DNA from: Trypanosoma brucei gambiense DAL972 | Lineage: Eukaryota > Euglenozoa > Kinetoplastea > Trypanosomatida > Trypanosomatidae | Reading direction: 5' to 3' | NCBI RefSeq assembly: GCF_000210295.1 | Contig: NC_026737.1 | Coordinates: 930,001-994,000, forward strand | DNA: 64,000 bases | Shown: one piece after another, positions 1 through 9,112 of the stretch | Numbering within the stretch: the first letter of the stretch is position 1 | Layout: every line of letters begins with the position of its first letter | Made by a program: the position numbers and the translations under genes | The notes under the pieces: generated by a model | What the model was told of the DNA's origin: nothing | Seen by the model: only the letters and a program-made list of their open reading frames with translations | Databases searched by the model: none

Positions 1-1
1 G

Positions 2-3000
2 TTCTTTGTCGTTCTTGGGCCAGTTGGCGACGGTCAGGCGCTTGCCTCCCTTCCATTGCTGGAGCGAGAGAATTTGGTCGGTTTTGCTCCATCCACCGGG
101 TCCAACGCTATGCGTGGATGGAATTCCCACGTATATTTCCTCACTGCTTCGCCCAATGCGGAATTGCTCACCCTCGTTCGCTATGCTGTCAGCCAACTGC
201 GCCTGCTTCGGATTGGATTTATGTATCTTCGGGGCATTTCCTTTGGTGATACTGAGTATAAGATGACCACGTCACTAATGTCCAGCGTGGGCCGTGAGCT
301 ATGTGGTGTGTTTACTGTGGACGGCTTAATGAGAGGACGGGTCAACGATGATGACTTTAATACCGCCTGGGAGCAGTTTGCGGAGACGAGACCGCAAGGC
401 GTCATCGCGTTTGCCCCTCCGGCAAAAGACCTCATCAAGTTTGTGACGAGGTTGTTGTCTGACAGCCGCACGCACGATGCTTATTTGCTGTCTTCTTCAT
501 CGCTTGAGTTCGCACTAGACACGTGGCGTGAGGCATTGGAAGCAGATGGTGTTGAATTTTTTCTTGGCCAACTCATGCTAACACGAACAGGTCCACTGGC
601 GAGGGACACAAACTACCGAGCAATCAGGCGCTTTCAGGATCACATGAGGTCGTACCTGAGCGCTAATCCTGGAGTGACTGTTTTCAATGGCACGGATAAC
701 TTCGACCACGACGACGTGGACGGGGAGCTTATGGTATATGGGTGGATTGCGGGAGAAGTGCTGTCCCAGGCGCTAAGTAGTCGGGAGTGGCTAACAAGCA
801 GGAAGGCATTCATGGAGTCACTGTATAACCAGCGCCGTTATGTTATTGACGACCTTGTGATTGGTGATTTTGGTGGAGACTGCAAAGGTGGGGCCGGTGA
901 GCGAGGAGCAGCATGCAACTGTAATCAGGGAGGGAATGTGCTGTACATCAATGTCGTTGGAAACGACGAGCGATTCCACACGGTGCAGGGAGGAACAACA
1001 GTCTTTGAACCGTCCAGGTGCCTTGCTGAAAGCGTAAGATTGTACTCTCCACTGAACACTTTGATGTTTTTAATTCTGGATCGCGAGTTAGCGCAGGTCT
1101 CCAGCGAGGCACTGTACTACGGAGCTAATGTTCTAACTGGTAACGGGAGATTTGGTCAATCTGATCGGCTATTTATAAGCATGATACCTTCGCCATCAAA
1201 TGCCACCTATTTGGCACTACAGAGCGAGCTTGACACAAGGAGTGTGACGGCTGTGTTTGGTGTCGTTGATGATGCGATGCTGTCCATTGCCGAAGTTGCT
1301 TTCGTTGACCCCGTAATGCTTACACCACGCCTGCATCATCGTGGCAGAAACGTGATTCAACTGTCGCCCACACTCGAGCAGCAGTTGTTTGTTGTTGTGG
1401 GTTACGTGACAAACACAAGTGCCAGTGCCCCTATGTCTGCCATCGTACGTGGAGCTGATGCCACCATCATTGAGGTCGCACTGCGGAAGATTGTTTGGAT
1501 GCACGGCGGAACACTGCAAACGGTAGCTGTGCTGGATGACAATGCCACCCTTGTTGGGCGCCTGCCAAACCGTGGGAATGCGTTTGTTATTGGTCTTGCC
1601 CCCGGTGACCCTTCCTTGCTCGCAGCGCACCTGGATCGCAACCCAGATGTGCGTGTGCTCATCCCATTCTTCGACGTTGCCCTGATGTATGATGAGCTGG
1701 TCAGCGCATTCAATGGTAACCCGAACGCTGAGCGTGTGCAGTTCGCGACAAGTTTACCTCACTGGGCAGACGCCAATACGTCATCAGAGATTGTAAGAGA
1801 ATTTCATACCGCATTGCCAGACTCATCAGCATGGAAGCCGCTGCCATTGCTGGGGTACGCTGCTGCACGGTTTGCTCAAGCCGTCCTCCCACGCATGGAG
1901 TATGTGACACCCAAAACGCTGCTTGACACCATCTACATGCAATCTATCATTACCGCGGATGAAATGCGGTACGGTCCTTTTGAAGAGGAAGAGGAGAAGG
2001 AGTGCTTCACAGCCAATGGCCCAGTCCCTGAACAAGGAGAGGTGTGTGTCGTGAACTATGGCGCAACGCGTATTTCCATGTGGTCACTGGCACGTGCATT
2101 AAATGCCTCCGTACCGCCATTAACCTCGCCCGTCACGCCATTGATACGCTACGCTGATCCTAACGCCATTAAGTTGTCGTCCGCACAACTTGCCGGAGTT
2201 ATTGTTGGTTCCCTCGTCGCCTTGGCTTTGTTTGCTGCGCCTCTGGTGGTGGTGCTCTATGTTCTGCGCCGTGGTGCGCGTGACAATGACAGTGCTCCCA
2301 AGGAGCCAATGGAGCCCGTAACGCTAATCTTTACTGACATAGAGAGCAGTACAGCGCAATGGGCAGCACACCCTGAGCTGATGCCTGATGCCGTGTCAAC
2401 ACACCACCGTCTTATCCGCTCACTCATCGTACAGTACGGATGCTATGAGGTAAAGACTGTCGGGGACTCGTTTATGATTGCTTGTAAAAAACCTTTTGCT
2501 GCTGCACAGCTTGCGTCCGACTTACAGCGGTGCTTCCTGCGCCATGAGTGGGGCACCACAGCATTCGACGATTCGTATCGTGAGTTTGAGAGGCAGCGTG
2601 CAGATGACGATAACGAATACAAGGCACCGTCCGCACGGTTGGATCCTGAGGTTTATCGCCAACTGTGGAATGGGTTGCGTGTACGTGTCGGGGTCCACAC
2701 TGGTCTTTGCGATATCCGCCGAGATGAGGTGACGAAAGGCTACGATTACTACGGGCGAACATCAAACATGGCAGCGCGAACAGAAAGTGTGGCTAATGGT
2801 GGTCAGGTGCTGCTGTCGCGGGCGGCATATCTTTCGCTAAGCAATTCAGAGCGTGGGCAACTTGACGTGACAGCTCTTGGATCCATGTCGTTGCGTGGCG
2901 TCCCTGAGCCTGTTGAAATGTACCAACTAAACGCTGTAGTCGGACGGTCCTTCGCAGCACTGAGGTTGGACCGCGAGGTTGTCGAGGACGGGGATCTGTC

Positions 3001-3349
3001 AAGCAGTTCCTTCAGCGATACGGGATCCTTACGTGGCGTATTAAGTGGAACTTCGCAGATGATTGACAGCTGTTTGCATGCCGTGCTTGGAACGCTAGGT
3101 CCATCCCAAAAACAGAAGCTATTGATGCCTTTATGTGAGCGCTGGAAGGTGAGCCTCCCGCCGTCATCGAAAGCCACGTGGAATGAGGAATATTGCGAAG
3201 GAGTTATACGGCGTATTGCAGTGAAAGTGGGTCGAGTTGTCGATCACTGTGCAGCAAGTGGCAGTGAGCACTCTGTCAGTACACTTAGGAGTGCGTCACT
3301 CATTATAATTTCTAATCATGGATTGGATGGGGAGGCGCGTACCACATAG
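2..3349 (+). CDS. GRESAG4: Receptor-type adenylate cyclase, GRESAG4 family (copy A, 5' end outside window)
   Basis: This is the C-terminal 1115 residues of a type I membrane protein whose frame is open to the left window edge. The visible part has most of a periplasmic-binding-like ectodomain, one transmembrane helix encoded near 2190-2265, and a cytosolic class III cyclase domain. The two metal-binding aspartates lie in the FTDIESS and VGDSFM motifs (first Asp at 2336-2338). The family makes cAMP from ATP at the surface or flagellar membrane. The ectodomain matches copy D of the minus-strand array residue for residue where I compared them. The catalytic C-terminal part differs at a few sites (LSRAAY for LTRAAY, DREVV for DHEVV), and the last residues (GLDGEARTT) replace the array ending (GLERELHGN). 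It is the only cyclase here on the + strand and belongs to a different transcription unit. Its start, signal peptide and neighbours lie outside the window. Confidence 0.95.
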   Translation, partial: FFVVLGPVGDGQALASLPLLERENLVGFAPSTGSNAMRGWNSHVYFLTASPNAELLTLVRYAVSQLRLLRIGFMYLRGISFGDTEYKMTTSLMSSVGRELCGVFTVDGLMRGRVNDDDFNTAWEQFAETRPQGVIAFAPPAKDLIKFVTRLLSDSRTHDAYLLSSSSLEFALDTWREALEADGVEFFLGQLMLTRTGPLARDTNYRAIRRFQDHMRSYLSANPGVTVFNGTDNFDHDDVDGELMVYGWIAGEVLSQALSSREWLTSRKAFMESLYNQRRYVIDDLVIGDFGGDCKGGAGERGAACNCNQGGNVLYINVVGNDERFHTVQGGTTVFEPSRCLAESVRLYSPLNTLMFLILDRELAQVSSEALYYGANVLTGNGRFGQSDRLFISMIPSPSNATYLALQSELDTRSVTAVFGVVDDAMLSIAEVAFVDPVMLTPRLHHRGRNVIQLSPTLEQQLFVVVGYVTNTSASAPMSAIVRGADATIIEVALRKIVWMHGGTLQTVAVLDDNATLVGRLPNRGNAFVIGLAPGDPSLLAAHLDRNPDVRVLIPFFDVALMYDELVSAFNGNPNAERVQFATSLPHWADANTSSEIVREFHTALPDSSAWKPLPLLGYAAARFAQAVLPRMEYVTPKTLLDTIYMQSIITADEMRYGPFEEEEEKECFTANGPVPEQGEVCVVNYGATRISMWSLARALNASVPPLTSPVTPLIRYADPNAIKLSSAQLAGVIVGSLVALALFAAPLVVVLYVLRRGARDNDSAPKEPMEPVTLIFTDIESSTAQWAAHPELMPDAVSTHHRLIRSLIVQYGCYEVKTVGDSFMIACKKPFAAAQLASDLQRCFLRHEWGTTAFDDSYREFERQRADDDNEYKAPSARLDPEVYRQLWNGLRVRVGVHTGLCDIRRDEVTKGYDYYGRTSNMAARTESVANGGQVLLSRAAYLSLSNSERGQLDVTALGSMSLRGVPEPVEMYQLNAVVGRSFAALRLDREVVEDGDLSSSSFSDTGSLRGVLSGTSQMIDSCLHAVLGTLGPSQKQKLLMPLCERWKVSLPPSSKATWNEEYCEGVIRRIAVKVGRVVDHCAASGSEHSVSTLRSASLIIISNHGLDGEARTT

Positions 3350-3547
3350 ATATTTATCCCTGGCTCGGGAGCCTGCACAATTAAGCTTTTCCCTTTTCAG
3401 TTTGGCGTGGAGTGTCCGCGGCGACGCATGCACATACGTGGCATGTGCTTTTATAGAACCCGACAGTTTACTCTGTGTCTTCCCTTCCTTTCACAACGCA
3501 TTGGGTTATCATTTCTGATTTGAAAATACCATGCAATACCCCTGACC

Positions 3548-3560
3548 GGGGGGGGGGGGG
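3548..3560 (+). repeat. Run of 13 G
   Basis: An uninterrupted G homopolymer lies about 200 bp past the end of the + strand cyclase. Its length is prone to sequencing error. Confidence 0.9.
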
Positions 3561-4139
3561 TTAATTCCTCTTTTGCATTCCGTGTATTCGAGAGGAGAGC
3601 AATTATTACCACCCGAATTGTTCCATTCGTAAATTTTGTTCGCAAATTATTGAAACTGGAAATAACTTCCTTAAAGTGTTCAGTGGCTCATAATCCCGCC
3701 CCACCATCGTTTTGCCATTTTTTTTCTTCTTTTCCGTTTTCTCCGCAGCAGGAGGGGATAAGTAATCCCGGTCTTAAGCTAATTTCAGCACGGCCACATT
3801 TTGCATTTTTTTTTCCCCCTTCCCTCTTTTTTATTATGCGCCAGCGCTGCCAGTGGCATGCTTGCTGGTGTGCATTGTTTCTTATTTCTACTTGACCGCG
3901 GCGATGCGATTTTCCTTTTCCAGGAGGGGACCTTGGTGCACCCATGTGCGCAATGGCATTGAATGTGGTATGCGTGCCAGTGAGTTTTCATGGGCTTGTT
4001 GTGTGTTGGCACGAGTGGCTTCCACCCACTGTGGATGTTTTACCGATTGATGAATCTCCTTAAAGCTCCCTCCTTTGGAACGTCTGCGTTTTTTTCTCTT
4101 GTCTTTCACCACCTAGTGATTTGCTTTTCTCTGTAAGGA

Positions 4140-5330
4140 AGATTAGCTGCTTCCATGCGTTGGCCCCCTCTTCCGCGTAGATGCGGTTTGGCACGCCGGC
4201 TTGTCTAAGGAACCGGCGGGACCGAGCGGTTGCGGTTGCAGGGTGAGAGTTGTAACCGCAGCGCGCACCTTTTGGCAGCGAGAACCATCAGGCGTTCGGG
4301 GTGCCGTCGGGCTACGGAACAGGTGACGTCGAAAGGGAAAGGGAGGGAGGGGGTGGGTTGGCCGCCGTGCAAGCGGCGGATGCATCGCCAGATCCCTTTT
4401 TAAATGGGTATGTCAATAGCGTCGGCTTCCAGTCCATCCAACAGTGGGGCGGGCGCTGGAGTCGTGCGTGTTCGGGTGGAGCGGCTTGGGGGGGGGGGGG
4501 GGGAAGGGAAGAGAGGGACTGTGGACTGAATTACGTGGCTGAGGCGGCGGGTGTCGCGGAAACGAGAAATCCATTAAGTTTGTATGGTGGGGGGGAGGGC
4601 AGGGCTCCCGGGAACTCCGACCATCCTCATGTGGGGTTGACTGGGCGGTGAAATGTGAGGGGCTTTGGGCCTTACACGGCAATTCCCACGGAAGCCGGGT
4701 GATGAAATTGCCTTATGGAGAACTGGGTCGTTCAAAGGTGTCCGGTCCGAGGGATTGGGTTCTCACTTTTTTGTCGGACGCGTTCGAGCAAAGCTACCGC
4801 GAGAAAATTTTTGGGGCCATCGCCCCACATGGCGGCAAGCCACTTCCCTTCCCCCCAGATTCGCGTCAGTGCTGACGATGTCGCGCTTGAGAGTTCCTGA
4901 CGTAACCGTGGCGAAAGGTGGTCAAAAAGCGTAGGGAAAGGAAGGGCCGGGCTAGTGGGTCACAAGGACTTTTTTCTCCCCCCCACCTACCGGGATGCGG
5001 CCACCGAGCGAAATAATAATAATGTGTGTTTTTTAAAAGTTGGGAACTATAAGCAAAGACAGTGACCGGTAGGTTGGGGAGCGGACCTGGGCAGGCGAGT
5101 GTCGCTGGAGACCACAGCCCCGAGACTTGAGAGATGCAGGTTTCGCTTCTCGAATGCGACCCTCTTCGTGAAAAGTGCGCCTTTCGGTTATGGTCAAAAC
5201 CGGCTTTGGCGAACCGAAAGGGGGGACGGGGGAGGGGGCCCAACTGTTTTAAAATTTGGAGCGGAAGTCCAAGGGCCGGAAGCTCTTCAGCGGGGTCCGA
5301 TACATACAAAACTGTTATGGAACGCCCTTC
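4140..5330. other. G/C-rich island inside the strand-switch region
   Basis: About 1.2 kb of G-rich, high-GC sequence stands out from the A/T-rich flanks. It contains a 16-G run and several shorter G or C runs (for example near 4590, 4978 and 5220-5240). No frame in it looks like a known protein and I could not identify it as a known retroelement. Its nature is open. Confidence 0.5.
4488..4503 (+). repeat. Run of 16 G, possible G-quadruplex
   Basis: A 16-G homopolymer is followed at once by further GGG runs. Four or more G tracts are available for a quadruplex on the + strand. Confidence 0.8.
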
Positions 5331-6948
5331 TTTTCACGCACAGATATGTAGCGGATTTTCCTAAAATTTTCTCGACACTGAAACGGACTAAATGCCTTGC
5401 CGTCGCTTACTCCTGTTCCTATCCGTTGCGTGCAGGCCAGATTATGCTACAAGTTCTTATTATGAAGCACGACGTCTAGGGGATAAATGACTGTCGCCGT
5501 ATGTTTCATTTCGTTAGGTTTAGAGAAGTAGGAATCACGTGGTTCCTTACCACGCTTCTTTCGTGTCGTTCCCCCCTTTCCATTTTTCTTTTCCTTTTAC
5601 TGGATTTGGGGTCCGGCCGTCCTTTCATTTGTCCATAATGATAACTTGAGGTGCATTACGAAAATAAGTTAATTCCACTTGACTGGCAGCCCACATAAAA
5701 TAAGACCAAGCCATCTCACACGCCACACGGTATCTCAATTAACCTTATTTATTTTTATTATATTTTTAGACCCGCTTCCCGCTCATTCGGTGCGTTACAT
5801 ATATTCTGGGAAGTGGGGGGAAGGGGTGCCCCTCCGTCGCTTTTCCCCTTTTTCCGTGTCCTTAGTTATTACACTTTATCTTGTTTTGACGGGATGGCCT
5901 AAAACTTTTTTGGCGCCTTTCCCTTCCTTTTTTCCGTGAAGCAAACGGTATTACTTTTTTTTTTTTAAAATAGAAGCCTGCGTTATGAATGGTTTTGGGC
6001 TTAGGAAAGCGGAGTATTATTGTGCAAGGTTATCATTGTATAAATACGCTGGCCCTTTCAACACATTACACAGCTGTTTTGCAAGAGGGTGAAAATTTTA
6101 GAAAGCCCACACAACCCAACCTTCTCCGCCCCGCCAGGGAGGCGGGTTAAAAACGCTTTCAGCACTTCCATATCGTTAAACTATCGTTATAATTCATATT
6201 TTGTGTAGGATGATGAGGAAACCTTACTGTTTCTTCGGCATGATAATTATTTTTTATATCTTTCTTTTCACCTCGTTTCATGACTTCCCCTTATCGTAGT
6301 CTCCACGTTTCCAGTTAATGTGAGTGAGCCGACGGAGGCATCGCTTTTTCGTGCCGTTTCGACTCCCGAGATTTCGCCGTTGATGTTGGCAGCGAATAGG
6401 AATTTCCCCCGTGGATATTTTTGTGGCGGCACACGGAAATGTGTTCCCTCCACCTTTTCTTTTCTTTTTATTGTTTTTTATTTTTATTCATTCCTCTCCC
6501 TTCTCTTCTTTACCTTCCCGTAATCGCCACACTCGGGGGTTCCACCGGTGATTTAAATCAAAGTTTTACTGCCGGCACGTTTGTGTTGAAAGCTCCGGGA
6601 CCGTTTGGCAACTAAACATCCACGCCAGAATAAATATGCAACTTTGCCGCCCACTGGGGGTTAAAACATCTCTTTGTCTTAAAAAAAAAATAATGTGGGA
6701 ACCCAATACACTCGTGGCTGCATTTGTTTGTTGTAATAAATGATAGCGGCACGAGATGTAAGGGATGAGTAGGGAAAGCAAAAAAAAAAAAAGAAACAAT
6801 CAAAAACAACAACAACAGCAGAATTTATGTAACGAAACATGATATGGTGAAGTCAAATGCTACGCAACAGCGCTCACATGTATGTATGCATATGTATGTG
6901 TGAGTTGTTTTCCCACTCTCCCTCATCTTCACTTTCTCTCCTAAGTGT

Positions 6949-6952
<4 letters not shown>

Positions 6953-6992
<40 letters not shown>
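6953..6992. repeat. (AT)n microsatellite
   Basis: About 20 uninterrupted AT dinucleotides lie in the strand-switch region. Confidence 0.95.
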
Positions 6993-6997
<5 letters not shown>

Positions 6998-7885
6998 TAT
7001 TTTTTGAGTACCAACTATGGCGGCCAAGTGCCAACAAAACAACAATAATAATAAAAAATAAAAATAAAAGAAAGTGTTTTTGGGAAATTACTTTTTTTGT
7101 TTGTTTTTTCTTCACCTCCTCTGGTTGGGTTTGTGTCCAATAATTTCTGTTAAGAACGTGCTGCTTTTCCTCCCCATTGCCGCGTGAAGAGGATTCCGCA
7201 TTCTTTTGTTTTTGTTTATCTGTTGGACTTCAATATTTCCCTCCTTTTTTCTTTTTTAAAGATTTTTTTTCTTCTTTAAAATCTCCTCCTTCTCCTCCTC
7301 AGTTTTTGTCCCCCCCCCTTCCTTCGAGTGAGTTTTTGTCTGTCTTTTAATATAAATAAATAAACGAAAAAAAAAAGGTCTGATAATTAAATTGAAAATA
7401 AAACAAAACAAACAACCAAACAAACACACTTAAAAACATCAAAAAACAAAGGAAGGAAATAAGGACATCTTAACTGTTTGAGAGGCCCGAAGCACCAAGT
7501 TGTAAGGGACACACACGCACACTCATATAATGTGAATAAATAAATAAATAAATATATGTATATACATACATGTGCATATGCGCATGAAATTGTACATATG
7601 ACAGTACTTTCCCGTACCATTCCTCCGTTTCCTTGTTTCGGCAACTGCGCCCACCCAAACGCCCAACGCCCACACGCACGCAAAGTTATAATATTAAAAA
7701 TAAAATAAAACAAAAACAAAAACAAAAAACAACATTGCATTTGACTTTCCAAAGTCCACGACATCTTTCACAACCACTTTTATTTTGGATCATAGGATGA
7801 GTTGTTGCACAGTGAAGAATTTGTATGTTGGAAAAATAATTTTCATATGTAGTAGTGCATTTCGGCATCAATAAATTCAGTCGTC

Positions 7886-9112
7886 TCATCCTTCACTTTG
7901 AATTTCGTTTCTTTTCTCTCCTGCCGCTTCCATTCCATACGGAGGCACCACCTCCACGGCAACATTATCGCTTATTTCATATCCGAGCGTATGGGCACGT
8001 TTTCTGAACATATCCCTAAAATGCATTCCATCTTTTACGGGAGAATCACTAATCGAATTTGATGTTGACGATGATGATGATGATGATGATGATGTTGATG
8101 TTGATGTTGATGAAATGGAAGAAGTTTCTTCCCCATCCATTTGTTCTCGATTTTGTGCATTGAGGTGTTCGCTGTGCATTTCCTCATCCTGGACTTCATC
8201 ATTGTTATCTGCTGATTCGGACCGGCTCGATGTGTCGGGCTGCTGCTCTCGATATGGTTCGTTTATTGCGTTTGGAATTTCACAACACAAGCGGTCCGCT
8301 ATTCGTACGGCCTCCGCGAATTCAAGTAAATATGATTTGCGGCACCTGAACTTTTGCACTTGGCCGAGTTCGTTAATTCCGTGAAGGAGCAGGAGGGGAT
8401 CATCATCACTGTTGTTGCTGTTATTATTATTAATAATATTAATATTATTGTTATTATTATCACTATTACCGTTGCTGCCCTCTTCTCGCTCCCGCTCGCT
8501 CCATTCGTCATATTTGTACTGTGGTGGGTAATTTTTTTGTGGTTCCGATGCGCCATCAGCTCTCATGCGTTTCTGTGGGCACATTCCCATAACTGTCGTG
8601 GAGTTGAATGTTTGAGGGAAGTTTCTTTTAACATATGATTGGTGAAAATGCGCTGACGGGTAATTTGCAGGGGATTCCCCCATGACGGGAGTTCCTGCCA
8701 CCCACTTCACCATACCTTGTGATGGATGTTGGGTGTGGAGGTTTTTTTTTGCAACACGAGGCGCAAAATTTAACTTTGTCCCATATGACCTTTTGCATTT
8801 ATCCCAATATTTCTCATTTATTCCTTCCATTCGTGTGACGGGTGCGTGTGGTGGCGCTGTTGTCGTTCGGAATTGAAGAGTTCCACCACCGTAATCGTTT
8901 CTTGAAACAAATCCCGTCACCGGCGCCGGAACATGTGGTGAAGTAATTCCTCTCCTTTGCGTCATGATGTCATGTAATTTTGGATGCATTGGACGTAATG
9001 GTTCAAATGAAGGTATATTTTGTGTTGGGTATCGAAATACGACATATTGAGGGACTGCTGGTGTCGGTTTACGCGCGGCGTTTGGTGCATTTCCACCCAT
9101 GTTTCTTACCAT
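7886..9112 (-). CDS. Hypothetical protein with Asn-rich and Ser-rich tracts, 408 aa
   Basis: I do not recognise a family. The frame starts at an ATG (codon at 9110-9112), with a second Met at residue 5. The N-terminal half is rich in Pro, His, Arg and aromatic residues with no predicted membrane segment. An Asn-rich stretch encoded by ATT/GTT repeats spans roughly residues 211-235. A Ser/Thr-rich stretch encoded by GAT-type repeats spans roughly 327-355, between acidic segments. The composition suggests a largely disordered cytosolic or nuclear protein. It is the last gene of the minus-strand unit before the strand-switch region. The repeat tracts are likely to vary in length between strains. 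Confidence 0.75.
   Translation of the reverse strand: MVRNMGGNAPNAARKPTPAVPQYVVFRYPTQNIPSFEPLRPMHPKLHDIMTQRRGITSPHVPAPVTGFVSRNDYGGGTLQFRTTTAPPHAPVTRMEGINEKYWDKCKRSYGTKLNFAPRVAKKNLHTQHPSQGMVKWVAGTPVMGESPANYPSAHFHQSYVKRNFPQTFNSTTVMGMCPQKRMRADGASEPQKNYPPQYKYDEWSEREREEGSNGNSDNNNNNINIINNNNSNNSDDDPLLLLHGINELGQVQKFRCRKSYLLEFAEAVRIADRLCCEIPNAINEPYREQQPDTSSRSESADNNDEVQDEEMHSEHLNAQNREQMDGEETSSISSTSTSTSSSSSSSSSTSNSISDSPVKDGMHFRDMFRKRAHTLGYEISDNVAVEVVPPYGMEAAGEKRNEIQSEG

Larger units (their letters stand above)
3350..7885. other. Convergent strand-switch region between two polycistronic units, no gene seen
   Basis: The + strand cyclase ends at 3349 and the next gene, on the minus strand, ends at 7886, so two transcription units converge here. 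Open frames in between are short and show no recognisable protein. I looked for tRNA B-box sequences, since such regions often carry Pol III genes, and found no convincing one. The left part is T-rich on the + strand. A G/C-rich island occupies about 4140-5330. Around 7370 the + strand changes from T-rich to A-rich. In T. brucei such sites are known to carry termination-associated chromatin marks (base J, H3v, H4v); that applies here only by inference. Confidence 0.75.

Noticed and set aside
4140..5330. ingi/RIME-type retroposon as explanation for the G/C-rich island
   Set aside because: No reverse-transcriptase-like frame, no recognisable element ends and no target-site duplication were seen.
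3350..7885. tRNA or other Pol III genes in the strand-switch region
   Set aside because: No B-box with a matching A-box and foldable cloverleaf could be found by eye. A tRNA scan would settle it.
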